A stretch of 64,000 bases of DNA from an uncultured Pseudomonadota bacterium (GTDB lineage: Bacteria > Pseudomonadota > Gammaproteobacteria > Steroidobacterales > Steroidobacteraceae), in NCBI GenBank assembly GCA_903838705.1, contig CAILZL010000011.1, positions 62,001 through 126,000 of the forward strand, given 5' to 3'. Both the position numbers and the translations under genes were made by a program. A model generated the notes under the pieces. That model was not told the DNA's origin. It searched no databases and was given only the letters and a program-made list of their open reading frames with translations. Within the stretch, counting starts at the first letter, position 1; every line of letters starts with the position of its first letter. Positions 55,087 to 63,127 of the stretch are shown here, one piece after another.

Positions 55087-56088
55087 TTACTTGTTCCGCA
55101 ACAGGCGATGCAATACGGCCATCTGCACCACCATGCGGTTGAATGCTTCACGGATGACCACGCTGCGCGAGCTATCCAGCACTTCGTCATCGACGGCAAC
55201 GTTGCGGCGGACCGGCAGGCAGTGCATCAGATGACAATCCGGTGCAGTGTGTTTGAACCAGCTGTCTTTGACGCACCAGTCGACCAGATCTTCTCTCAGG
55301 CGTGTTTCGGCTTCGGCATCGCCATAGTGCTGTGGTGAACCCCATTCCTTGGCATAAACCACCTGCGCACCTTTCAGCGCTGCAGGACGATCAGTTGTTT
55401 CAGTCACATTGCCACCGGATGCTCTGGCCGCTACGCGAGCTTTTTCCATGATGGCATCTGGCAGTGCATAGCCTTCCGGACGTAACACCACTACATCCAT
55501 GCCGCGCATCGCGGCCATCTGTACGGTTGCAGAAGGCACGGCCAGTGGCAATGCTCGGGGATGATTGACCCACGATATGACGAACTTGCCACGTTCAGGC
55601 ACATTCAGTTCGTCCATGGTGTACCAGTCAGCCAGAGCCTGGCATGGATGATTAACAGCTGATTCAAGATTGATGAGCGGCTTGTCGCACAGATCGGCAA
55701 TCATCTTGAAGCCGGTTTCATTAATGTCGGCCTGCAGATTCTTGCCTTCTGCAAACATGCGCACACCCAGTGCATCGCAGTAGGATGCCATGACCGGCAC
55801 GGCTTCTTTGATGTGTTCAGCAGCTGCGCCATTCATTACTGCACCATTGCGCGTTTCCAGCTGCCAGGTGCCCTGACCGGGTGTAATGACAAAAACTGAG
55901 CCGCCCAGTCGCATCATGCCGCTCTGGAATGAAGCCAGCGTGCGCAGGGATGGATTCATGAACAGCAACCCCAGCACCTTGCCTGCCAGTGCATGGGGAT
56001 CAGGGTTCTGCTGCAAGCGTGACGCCAGACCCAGCAGGTCTTTCACTTCAGCGCGTTCAAAATCAGCCAGGTCCAGAAATCGTTGCAT
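55087..56088 (-). CDS. argF': N-acyl-ornithine carbamoyltransferase (ArgF'-type)
   Basis: A 333-aa transcarbamylase. Carbamoyl-phosphate motif NPSLRTLASFQSG, NHPCQALADWYTMDEL and C-terminal MHCLPVRRNVAVDDEVLDS fit the N-acetyl- or N-succinylornithine branch (Xanthomonas AOTCase, Bacteroides SOTCase), not classical ornithine transcarbamylase with its STRT and HCLP contexts. TWQLETRNGAVMNG covers the loop that sets acetyl versus succinyl preference. The ATG at 56088 is preferred over the TTG at 56130, which lies inside a palindromic repeat. It implies that this operon carries the acyl group through the carbamoylation step. Confidence 0.86.
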   Translation of the reverse strand: MQRFLDLADFERAEVKDLLGLASRLQQNPDPHALAGKVLGLLFMNPSLRTLASFQSGMMRLGGSVFVITPGQGTWQLETRNGAVMNGAAAEHIKEAVPVMASYCDALGVRMFAEGKNLQADINETGFKMIADLCDKPLINLESAVNHPCQALADWYTMDELNVPERGKFVISWVNHPRALPLAVPSATVQMAAMRGMDVVVLRPEGYALPDAIMEKARVAARASGGNVTETTDRPAALKGAQVVYAKEWGSPQHYGDAEAETRLREDLVDWCVKDSWFKHTAPDCHLMHCLPVRRNVAVDDEVLDSSRSVVIREAFNRMVVQMAVLHRLLRNK

Positions 56089-56108
56089 GATGTCTCGTTG
56101 TCTTCGTA

Positions 56109-56172
56109 GGCCGGATGCTGCACCCGGCAATGATCTGTTGATGTTGCTGGATGCCGGGTGTGGTGCCCGGCC
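56109..56172. repeat. REP-like inverted repeat between argD and argF'
   Basis: Two GC-rich 20-base arms, GGCCGGATGCTGCACCCGGC and GCCGGGTGTGGTGCCCGGCC, face each other across 24 bases and can fold together with some G-U pairs. The look is that of REP/BIME elements. Inside an operon it could shape mRNA stability between argD and argF'. Confidence 0.6.
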
Positions 56173-56178
56173 TGCACA

Positions 56179-57360
56179 TCACTTGCCAATATCAATCAAC
56201 GCTGCGCGCAATGCTTCCACATGCTCTGACTTGAGCACATAGGGCGCAAGAATGCGCACAACATTCGGGTCACCGCTGGTGCCGGTAAGAATGTCCTGCT
56301 TCAACAGCTCAGCCTGAATTTCTTTCGCGGGCCGTGTGGTGCGCAGACCCAGCAGCATGCCTGCTCCCTGAATTGCGGTCACCGGACCTGCGATACATTT
56401 CTCACGGATCTCGGCAGACCGCGCAAGCACATTACTGAGCAGTCCTTCATCTTCGATGATGTCGAGCACGACTTCGACCATGGCACAGGCCATCGGGCCA
56501 CCGCCGAAGGTGGTGCCAAGATCATCCATCTTCAGATAACTGGCCACGTGATCGGCCATCAGTACCGCTGACACAGGAAAGCCTGCGCCCAACGCCTTCG
56601 CAGTCGTGATGATGTCGGGTGTGACACCATACATGTTTGCTGCAAAGGGATGGCCGGTACGACCCATGCCACATTGCACTTCATCAAATATGAGCAGCGT
56701 GCCGGTTTCAGAGCAGCGCTGACGGATGGCTTCCAGGAATGCCTTGGGCAGATCGCAGGCACCTGCTACGCCCTGAATGGGTTCCACTATCACAGCGGCT
56801 GTTTTGTCAGTGATGGTTTCCTTGATCGCAGGAATATTGCCGCGCGGCAGGAACTGCACATCAAACGGAGCCTGAGGGAAGCCATACCATTTCTTCATTG
56901 CACCCCAGGTAACCGCACCCGCCGCAGCGGTACGTCCATGAAAGCTACCTTCTATGGCCACAACTTCACGCGCTTCGGTGATCTTCAATGCCAGCTTCAG
57001 CGCGTTTTCATTGGCTTCGGCACCGGAATTGACGAAGAACACCGTGTTCAATCCCAGACCACAGAATTTTGCCAGCTTCGTGGCCGCACGTACCCGCACG
57101 TCCAGCGGTACCGCGTTACTCTGGAAAGCCAGCGCCTGTGCCTGTCTGGTCAAAGCTTCAACCCAGCGTGGATGGCCATAACCCACGGCAGCAACAGCAT
57201 GACCACCGTAAAGATCCAGCACCTTGCGGCCATCCGGGGTATGCAGATACACGCCCATCGCATCGACCACTTCCAGCGGAAACTGTGCATACACATGCGC
57301 CAGATGATCAGACTCATCTGCTTTGGCGGGGTGCAATGGCACTACATTTTGCGTACTCAT
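56179..57360 (-). CDS. argD: Acetylornithine/succinyl-ornithine aminotransferase
   Basis: A 393-aa class III PLP aminotransferase. Motifs: LDLYGGHAVAAVGYGHP, FVNSGAEANENALKLALK, FHGRTAAAGAVT, LIFDEVQCGMGRTG and the PLP lysine in TTAKALGAGFP. It makes N-acyl-ornithine from the acyl-glutamate semialdehyde formed by ArgC. It sits 19 bases downstream of argC and upstream of argF' across a REP-like repeat. Confidence 0.95.
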   Translation of the reverse strand: MSTQNVVPLHPAKADESDHLAHVYAQFPLEVVDAMGVYLHTPDGRKVLDLYGGHAVAAVGYGHPRWVEALTRQAQALAFQSNAVPLDVRVRAATKLAKFCGLGLNTVFFVNSGAEANENALKLALKITEAREVVAIEGSFHGRTAAAGAVTWGAMKKWYGFPQAPFDVQFLPRGNIPAIKETITDKTAAVIVEPIQGVAGACDLPKAFLEAIRQRCSETGTLLIFDEVQCGMGRTGHPFAANMYGVTPDIITTAKALGAGFPVSAVLMADHVASYLKMDDLGTTFGGGPMACAMVEVVLDIIEDEGLLSNVLARSAEIREKCIAGPVTAIQGAGMLLGLRTTRPAKEIQAELLKQDILTGTSGDPNVVRILAPYVLKSEHVEALRAALIDIGK

Positions 57361-57379
57361 AAAACCTCGAAATCAGTGA

Positions 57380-58441
57380 TCAATTCCAGCCGGGTGCAGG
57401 CGTCAGCAAGCCAAGTGCTTCATCAAAACCCAGCAGGCGATTCATCCATTGCACCGCACCGCCGGCTGCGCCTTTGGTCAGGTTATCAATGGCGCACATC
57501 ACGGCTACTGTTTTGCCATCCGCAACGGCACTGATGTGCGCGTAGTTACTGGTGGCCACATCCTTGATGCGTGGCATTTCATTGCCGACGCGCACGAATG
57601 GGGAATGTTTGTAGAAATCCCGCAAGGCTTGAACGAGTTCTGCCGTGCTGATGGGTTTCAATGCAGTGGCTTGAATCGTGGCATGAATGCCGCGGGCAAA
57701 CGGACCTGAATGCGGTACGAAACAGAAGTCAGCCTGAATGCCGGATGCGGCATGGGCCAGTTCAGTTACTTCGGGTGCATGACGGTGTGCCAGAGGATTG
57801 TAGGCATACAGGTCACTATGACGTTGCGGATGATGGGTTCCCGCTGTCGGTGTGCGGCCTGCGCCGGTGCTGCCGGTAATGGCGGATGCAAACAGGCGAG
57901 GCTCAGCGATGCCCAGCTTCAGCAACGGCACACTGGACAACAGAATAGAAGTTGCAAAGCAGCCCGGATGCGCCACGTGCCGGGTAGGTGCTTTGGCCAG
58001 ATGTTCAGGCACAGCACAGGTGAAGTCTTTGATGCGGGCAGGCGCGCCATGCGCATGCTTGTAGACGGCTTCATATGCTGAGGCAGTGCTGTAACGATAG
58101 TCAGCAGAGATGTCGACTACGGTGCAATCGGTGCCCGCCGCTTCGGAGGCCTTGATTAACCCATCCAGCAACTTGTGCGATACACCATGCGGTGCAGCAG
58201 CCAGCACAGCAGATTTCGGCAGCGTGGCAATCAGCTGCGTCACCTGTTCCAGGCTGGAATACTGTAGCTGCGGGTAGGCAGGAGCCAGATGTGGAAAGGC
58301 TTTGCTGACAGGTTCACCCGGCTGACTGTCAGACAGAATCGCCTTCAATTCGAGACCCGGATGACCTGCGATCAACCTGAGCAGTTCACCTGCAACATAG
58401 CCGGTACCGCCCAATACGATGGTGGGAACTCTGTTGGTCAT
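57380..58441 (-). CDS. argC: N-acetyl-gamma-glutamyl-phosphate reductase
   Basis: A 353-aa NADPH-dependent reductase, third step of arginine synthesis. VLGGTGYVAGELLRLIAGHP is the nucleotide-binding loop, HPGCFATSILLSSVPLL carries the catalytic cysteine, and SGPFARGIHATIQATAL and NLTKGAAGGAVQ complete the family pattern. Its start shares one base with the stop of the upstream P-loop gene, showing tight coupling of that gene to the pathway. Confidence 0.95.
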   Translation of the reverse strand: MTNRVPTIVLGGTGYVAGELLRLIAGHPGLELKAILSDSQPGEPVSKAFPHLAPAYPQLQYSSLEQVTQLIATLPKSAVLAAAPHGVSHKLLDGLIKASEAAGTDCTVVDISADYRYSTASAYEAVYKHAHGAPARIKDFTCAVPEHLAKAPTRHVAHPGCFATSILLSSVPLLKLGIAEPRLFASAITGSTGAGRTPTAGTHHPQRHSDLYAYNPLAHRHAPEVTELAHAASGIQADFCFVPHSGPFARGIHATIQATALKPISTAELVQALRDFYKHSPFVRVGNEMPRIKDVATSNYAHISAVADGKTVAVMCAIDNLTKGAAGGAVQWMNRLLGFDEALGLLTPAPGWN

Positions 58442-59529
58442 TACAGCTGCTCCACATTGGCCTTGGCCAGCACTTCCGGCGACAGCTTCAAACTATCAAT
58501 CACACAATCGCCCAATGCAGCGCCATCGGTCATGGCGTTCCATGCTGGCACTTTCATCTGATCGCGAATGATGTTCACACCGACGGCATTGTCCGTTGAT
58601 GGGCCGGTGACGACAGAAGGCTCGATTCCGAACTTCTCGCGCAGCAGTTTCACACCACCCCATGCAGCGACAGGATCGTTGGCTGACAACACTACCGATG
58701 TCAGGGAATCGCGAATCTCTTTATCAAGCAGAATCGCTTCCACGCCGTAAGCGCCCAGCAGGCCATCGCCCAGCTCAAACACGATGACATCAGGATCGCC
58801 CAGTGCCATCTCAGTCAGCAGTGTGCGTGTGATGGCAGGACCGGTCTTGGCAGTAGTGGTGACGACGCCATAGTCAGTGAAGATGGCGCTCTTCTTCGCG
58901 CCAGCATCTTCCATGGCCATGATGTCGCGCCGCAGTGAAACACCCGTCGCCTTGAACGCATGCACGTTCAGGCCACGATGCCGCATGCGCGAGACAATGG
59001 CGCAGGCAGCGGCCGTCTTGCCGGCTTCCATGCAGGTGCCTGCCAATGCGACAACCGGTACTTTGCGAGTGTCGACTTTGGCGTTGTAGTCGAGTTGCTT
59101 GTAACCCACTTTTGCAGGTACACCAATCCGTTCACCCAGATATGGGAACTGGAGCACCACGCCCAGAACGCGGCAATCAAACGGTTTGCCTTTGTCAGGA
59201 TTGGCTGAATCGCAGATGCCCAGTACGCCACCGATGTTGAGCATCTGGATGATGTCACCTTCTTTCACGGACTCAGGCAGATGACCTGAATAGCCAAACA
59301 GCGCCTGACGATGACCCAGTGCGCCCACCACGATATCGCCACGCGCCACCTTGGCCATGCGACCACTGGTCAGCTCCAGCGTGTTGTAGGTGGATTTATT
59401 GGTGAGAATCTCTACCACCAGCACCACACCTTCTTCGCAGGGAAGGTTCTGCGTTTCTATGCGCAGCTCGCGACCCAGATTCAGTGCCTGAGTGATGGAG
59501 CCGATCTTGTCTACAACAACTGTTTTCAT
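58441..59529 (-). CDS. P-loop protein of unknown role in the arginine operon (DUF1611-like)
   Basis: A 362-aa protein I cannot name with certainty. The N-terminal half (about 1-150) is beta-rich. The C-terminal half begins with a Walker A loop, LAGTCMEAGKTAAACAIV, followed by HAFKATGVSLRRDIMAMEDAGA and VFELGDGLLGAYGVEAILLD, resembling DUF1611/MobB-like P-loop domains. Within the operon it lies between argG and argC and shares a base with argC. One DUF1611 member, DgcN, has been described as an N-acyltransferase for glutamate-type substrates; by analogy this protein could make the acylated glutamate that ArgB needs. That is a hypothesis only. Confidence 0.72.
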   Translation of the reverse strand: MKTVVVDKIGSITQALNLGRELRIETQNLPCEEGVVLVVEILTNKSTYNTLELTSGRMAKVARGDIVVGALGHRQALFGYSGHLPESVKEGDIIQMLNIGGVLGICDSANPDKGKPFDCRVLGVVLQFPYLGERIGVPAKVGYKQLDYNAKVDTRKVPVVALAGTCMEAGKTAAACAIVSRMRHRGLNVHAFKATGVSLRRDIMAMEDAGAKKSAIFTDYGVVTTTAKTGPAITRTLLTEMALGDPDVIVFELGDGLLGAYGVEAILLDKEIRDSLTSVVLSANDPVAAWGGVKLLREKFGIEPSVVTGPSTDNAVGVNIIRDQMKVPAWNAMTDGAALGDCVIDSLKLSPEVLAKANVEQL

Positions 59530-59554
59530 CTGCGTAACTCTTCTTTGATCGATT

Positions 59555-59578
59555 CCCTCTCCCGATTGCGGGAGAGGG
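59555..59578. repeat. Perfect stem-loop between argG and the P-loop gene
   Basis: CCCTCTCCCG-ATTG-CGGGAGAGGG: a ten-base perfect stem with a four-base loop in the 60-base gap between two arg operon genes. It lacks a T-tract on the coding strand. It is likely an RNA stabiliser or partial attenuator, or a copy of the CCCTCTCCC/GGGAGAGGG repeat common in gammaproteobacterial genomes. Confidence 0.75.
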
Positions 59579-59590
59579 CTAGGGTGTAGA

Positions 59591-60811
59591 TTAATTCTTG
59601 CCTGCCCGTTGCCAGAACGAACCGGTTAACGACAGCATCTTCGAGAATCCCAGCGCATCTGCGGCGGTCCATTCGCCCGCTGCCTCGCCATACACACCTT
59701 TGGAAGCTGCCATGATCGAATATCTGGATGTCACACCTTCAATGAAGGCCATGCCGGGTCGATACATTACTTTGACTTCACCGGTGACACGTTCCTGAGA
59801 GGACAGTAGCAGCGCTTCGATATCGCGGCATACAGGATCAAGATGCTGACCTTCATGTACCAGATCGCCATAAGGTGCGGCTACGCTGTCCTTGATACGT
59901 GACTGACGTCCAGTCAGTACCAGTTTCTCCAGTTCGCGATGAGCATTGAGCAGTACATCAGCAGCAGGAGCTTCAAACGCCACCCGACCTTTGGTGCCGA
60001 TGATGGTGTCACCAACATGAATGCCGCGACCAACGCCGAATTTCGCGCCGATCTGTTCCAGCTTTTCAATCACGCTGACAGCACTGAGGGTGATGCCGTC
60101 CACGCTGCATGGCACACCATGTTCAAAGCCGATGGTATGCACTTCAGGTGCTTGCGGATTGCTGAAAGCATCCTTTGACAGTACCCAGGCGCTGTCAGGA
60201 ATAGTGTCGCTGGAGGTCAGGGTTTCCTTGCCGCCAATGGTCACGCCCCACAGGCCACGATTCACTGAATATGCAGCGCCATAGGGAGGCAACGGCAATT
60301 GCTTGTCCTGCAGGTATTTCAACTGTTCCGGACGCTTGAAGGCGCGATCCCGTACCGGTGCAAGAATGGTAAGTTCAGGTGCGAGCGTGCGCAGCGCGAC
60401 TTCGAAGCGGACCTGATCATTACCCGCAGCAGTACAGCCATGCGCAACGATCTTGGTGCCAAGCTTGCGCGCATATTCGGCAATGATCTGCGCCTGCATC
60501 ACGCGCTCTGCGCCTACGCACAGAGGATAAAGGTTGCCGCGTCGTACATTGCCCATGATCAGATACTTGAGCACCTGATCGAAATAAGTGGGCTTGGCTT
60601 CAACCAGTATCTGCTTCTGTGCGCCATAAGTCAGCGCGCGCTGTTCCAGCACCTTGGCGGCCTCGGCATCAATGCCACCAGTATCCACCGTGACCGTAAT
60701 GACCGGTCGGCCATAGTTTTCTTTCAGCCAAGGCACAAGGAATGAAGTGTCCAGGCCACCGGAGAAGGCAAGCAGTATGGGTTCATTACCCGCGGGAATG
60801 GTGTCAGTCAT
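59591..60811 (-). CDS. argG: Argininosuccinate synthase
   Basis: A 406-aa ligase joining citrulline and aspartate with ATP. The N-terminal PP-loop is ILLAFSGGLDTSFLVPWL, then VTVDTGGIDAEAAKVLEQRAL and AHGCTAAGNDQVRFEVALRTLAPELTILAPVRD. The ATG at 60811 (MTDTIPAGNEPI) is the usual start; the ORF track adds 37 codons that overlap argR. It follows argR by about 40 bases and leads the structural genes of the operon. A citrulline-forming step upstream must remove the acyl group; no deacylase (ArgE) is in the window. Confidence 0.95.
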   Translation of the reverse strand: MTDTIPAGNEPILLAFSGGLDTSFLVPWLKENYGRPVITVTVDTGGIDAEAAKVLEQRALTYGAQKQILVEAKPTYFDQVLKYLIMGNVRRGNLYPLCVGAERVMQAQIIAEYARKLGTKIVAHGCTAAGNDQVRFEVALRTLAPELTILAPVRDRAFKRPEQLKYLQDKQLPLPPYGAAYSVNRGLWGVTIGGKETLTSSDTIPDSAWVLSKDAFSNPQAPEVHTIGFEHGVPCSVDGITLSAVSVIEKLEQIGAKFGVGRGIHVGDTIIGTKGRVAFEAPAADVLLNAHRELEKLVLTGRQSRIKDSVAAPYGDLVHEGQHLDPVCRDIEALLLSSQERVTGEVKVMYRPGMAFIEGVTSRYSIMAASKGVYGEAAGEWTAADALGFSKMLSLTGSFWQRAGKN

Positions 60812-60854
60812 GATGCAAACAATCTCTGAATCTGAAATTTGATGAGTAGAAAAA

Positions 60855-61307
60855 TTAAAGTTTGAAAATGGCGCGCAGACGGGAACCCAGCTGCTGCTGC
60901 GCGCTGGCATCTTCAGTGGCAATGAAAATCGTGTCGTCGCCTGAAATCGTGCCGACTACTTCCGGCCACTTTGCCTGATCAATGGCCACGGCCACACTCT
61001 GGGCTGTACCGGTGCGTGTATTGACCACAGTCAGTGAGCTGCCTGCGGTGCAGATGCGTGTGACAAATCCGCTGATAGCGCTGAATGGATCGGATTGGCT
61101 CACAGCGGATTGCGGAACAATGTAATGATCTCCCGCTTTGGCCACTTGCAGTTCGCGTAAATCCCGGCTGACGCTGGATTGAGTAGCATCGAATCCCTGC
61201 TGTCTGAGCAGGTCAACCAGTTCTGATTGCTTGTGCACCACCGATTCGCGGATGATCTTGACGATCGCCGCGCGGCGTAAGGTGGATTGATGCAGTTCAG
61301 CGGCCAT
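60855..61307 (-). CDS. argR: Arginine repressor ArgR
   Basis: A 150-aa winged-helix repressor (E. coli ArgR is 156 aa). The DNA-binding part is IVKIIRESVVHKQSELVDLLRQQGFDATQSSVSRDLRELQVAK, and the C-terminal hexamer/arginine-binding part contains GTAQSVAVAIDQAKWPEVVGTISGDDTIFIA (the GTI-x-DDT motif). The ATG at 61307 fits the family; the longer ORF-track start is not needed. It is the first gene of the leftward arg operon and lies below a pair of ARG-box-like palindromes, so self-regulation is likely. Confidence 0.95.
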   Translation of the reverse strand: MAAELHQSTLRRAAIVKIIRESVVHKQSELVDLLRQQGFDATQSSVSRDLRELQVAKAGDHYIVPQSAVSQSDPFSAISGFVTRICTAGSSLTVVNTRTGTAQSVAVAIDQAKWPEVVGTISGDDTIFIATEDASAQQQLGSRLRAIFKL

Positions 61308-61362
61308 GAATAATTTTGAGGCGGTCAGGGTGTCGGATACGAGAGAGCGGGCGGGTCCATCA

Positions 61363-61402
61363 ATTATGCATAAAACATTTGATATTCTGCATAAATATGC
61401 GG
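61363..61402. promoter_or_regulatory. Pair of ARG-box-like operators
   Basis: Two A/T-rich palindrome-like sites, ATTATGCATAAAACATTT (61363-61380) and TTCTGCATAAATATGCGG (61385-61402), with centres 20 bases apart, close to the two-turn spacing of tandem ARG boxes. The second contains a perfect GCATAAATATGC. They lie about 60-95 bases upstream of argR and also upstream of the divergent cyclophilin gene, so ArgR could control both. Confidence 0.65.
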
Positions 61403-61449
61403 AAAGGGTCAAGGAAAAACAGCCTGCATCAGGTTGTTCTGGAAAAAAT

Positions 61450-62112
61450 ATGCCTCCGAATCGCGTTTACTTGTTGAATTTATTGGCTTTTATTTTTATG
61501 GCTGCTGGCGGGGCATGGGCACAGACACCCGCAGAGACCCCGGCGGTTGAGAATGCCGAGGTTGCTGCGCCTCCTGTACCGGTCACCGTCAAGGTGACCA
61601 TGCAAACCAGTCTGGGACCGATTGTGCTGCTGGTTGAAAAGGAGCGGGCGCCCATTACGGCTGCCAATTTTCTGCGCTATGTGGATCAGAAGCGTCTGGA
61701 CGGCACAGGCTTTTACCGTGCGGTGAAAATTGGTGACACGGGTGAATATGGCTTTGTTCAAGCGGGTGTGCGCGGCGATCCCAAGCGGCTGCTTAAACCC
61801 ATCTCGCACGAACCCACAACAGTCACCGGACTGAGCCATGTCAGTGGCGCCATTTCGATGGCGCGACTGGCACCGGGGACGGCCACGGCTGAGTTCTTCA
61901 TCGTACTGGGCAATTTGCCCGGCATGGATGCGCAGCCTAATGCGCCCGGTGACAACCAGGGCTATGCGGTGTTCGGTCGGGTGATTGAGGGGATGGATGT
62001 GATCCGTGCGATTCTGGATCAGCCTCGTTCGCCGACTGCGGGTGAGGGCGTAATGAAAGGACAGATGCTCGACAAGACGGTGAAGATACTGACGGTAAGG
62101 CGAACCGGGTAG
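61450..62112 (+). CDS. Exported peptidyl-prolyl cis-trans isomerase (cyclophilin type)
   Basis: A 220-aa protein from the ATG at 61450, chosen because it gives a clean signal peptide (MPPNRVYLLNLLAFIFMAAGGAWAQ); the ORF track extends into the argR regulatory region. The cyclophilin core includes MQTSLGPIVLLVEKERAPITAANFLRYVDQ, GTGFYRAVK, ISMARLAPGTATAEFFIVLGN and GYAVFGRVIEGMDVIRAI. FIVLGN takes the place of the common FFIN. It assists folding in the periplasm. Confidence 0.9.
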   Translation: MPPNRVYLLNLLAFIFMAAGGAWAQTPAETPAVENAEVAAPPVPVTVKVTMQTSLGPIVLLVEKERAPITAANFLRYVDQKRLDGTGFYRAVKIGDTGEYGFVQAGVRGDPKRLLKPISHEPTTVTGLSHVSGAISMARLAPGTATAEFFIVLGNLPGMDAQPNAPGDNQGYAVFGRVIEGMDVIRAILDQPRSPTAGEGVMKGQMLDKTVKILTVRRTG

Positions 62113-62124
62113 TTTATTACCCGG
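62106..62124. terminator. Short stem-loop spanning the stops of cyclophilin and rarD
   Basis: CCGGGTA-GTTTA-TTACCCGG, a stem of about eight bases that contains the stop codons of both convergent genes. The T-tract is absent, so termination strength is uncertain; the placement is very compact. Confidence 0.5.
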
Positions 62125-63046
62125 AAGAGTTCATCCGGTTCCGCCAGATTCCATCTGCGGCATAGATTGCCAGCGCCAGCCAGATCAGTCCGAAGCAGGC
62201 GAGGCGTGCAGGCGTCAGGGTTTCCTTGTAGATGAACACACCGATCAGAAATTGCAGTGTCGGTCCGATGTATTGCAGCATGCCCACGGTTGCGTAGTTG
62301 ATGTGTCTTGCGCCGTAGTTGAACAGAGTCAGAGGTACAACAGTCACGATGCCTGAGAAGGCCAGCAACACCAGCATCAGGGTTGAGTGATTAAGCGCAT
62401 CTCCCGGCTGTTGCTGGCTGAGTAACAGATAGCCGCAGGCCAGCGGCGCAACCAGCAGCGTCTCAACAGCCAGACCGGTCAATGGTGCAACAGGGCTGAC
62501 TTTTCGCAATAGACCATAAAGACTGAAAGTGCCTGCCAGCGCCAGTGCAATCCACGGTAGCTGACCTGCTTGAACAGTCAGTAACAGCACGCCGCTGGTG
62601 GCAATGGCAACGGCAATCCATTGCGCCCGGTTCAGTCGCTCCGACAGTACGATGACGCCCAGCAGCACATTCACTAATGGGTTGATGAAGTAGCCGAGGC
62701 TGCTGAGCAGCACCTGTCCGTGCGCGATGCCCCACGCATACAGTGTCCAGTTGATAGCCAGCAGACTCGCCGTCAGAGCCAGGCGTCTGAGCAGTACAGG
62801 TGTGACCAGAGTGCGCCATACCTGATTCAGCTCACCACGCCAGGCAATCCAGCCCATGACTACAACGCAGCCCATCAGGTAGCGCCAGGCTGCAATTTGC
62901 AGCGCAGGCAGGCTGTTCAACGGTTTCAGATACAGCGGTAGCAAGCCCCAGATGAGGAAGGCGCTGAATACGGCCATCAGGCCGCTGAGCGTCTGTGTCT
63001 CAGCCGGTTCGGGCTTACGGATTGAACTGGTCATCGGTACTGACAT
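62117..63046 (-). CDS. rarD: RarD-type EamA/DMT-family transporter
   Basis: A protein of about 309 aa from the ATG at 63046 (MSVPMTSSIRKPEPA); the ORF-track start adds 23 residues. Ten hydrophobic segments form two EamA repeats. GLMAVFSAFLIWGLLPLYLKPL, LLLAINWTLYAWGIAHGQVLLSSLGYFINPLVNVLLGVIVLSERLNRAQW (read here as SLLAINWTLYAWG) and TVGMLQYIGPTLQFLIGVFIYKE are characteristic of RarD, named for chloramphenicol sensitivity. Substrate unknown. Confidence 0.92.
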   Translation of the reverse strand: MSVPMTSSIRKPEPAETQTLSGLMAVFSAFLIWGLLPLYLKPLNSLPALQIAAWRYLMGCVVVMGWIAWRGELNQVWRTLVTPVLLRRLALTASLLAINWTLYAWGIAHGQVLLSSLGYFINPLVNVLLGVIVLSERLNRAQWIAVAIATSGVLLLTVQAGQLPWIALALAGTFSLYGLLRKVSPVAPLTGLAVETLLVAPLACGYLLLSQQQPGDALNHSTLMLVLLAFSGIVTVVPLTLFNYGARHINYATVGMLQYIGPTLQFLIGVFIYKETLTPARLACFGLIWLALAIYAADGIWRNRMNSSG

Positions 63047-63127
63047 CTCATATGGGTAGTGAAGTGTAGTGGTATCTGTGGTTTGCTTGTGTCTGAATGT
63101 GCTGATTGCACTCAACAGGAAAAGCTG

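Noticed and set aside
56650-57534. 294-aa plus-strand ORF across argD and argC
   Set aside because: Antisense to two enzymes with conserved active sites.
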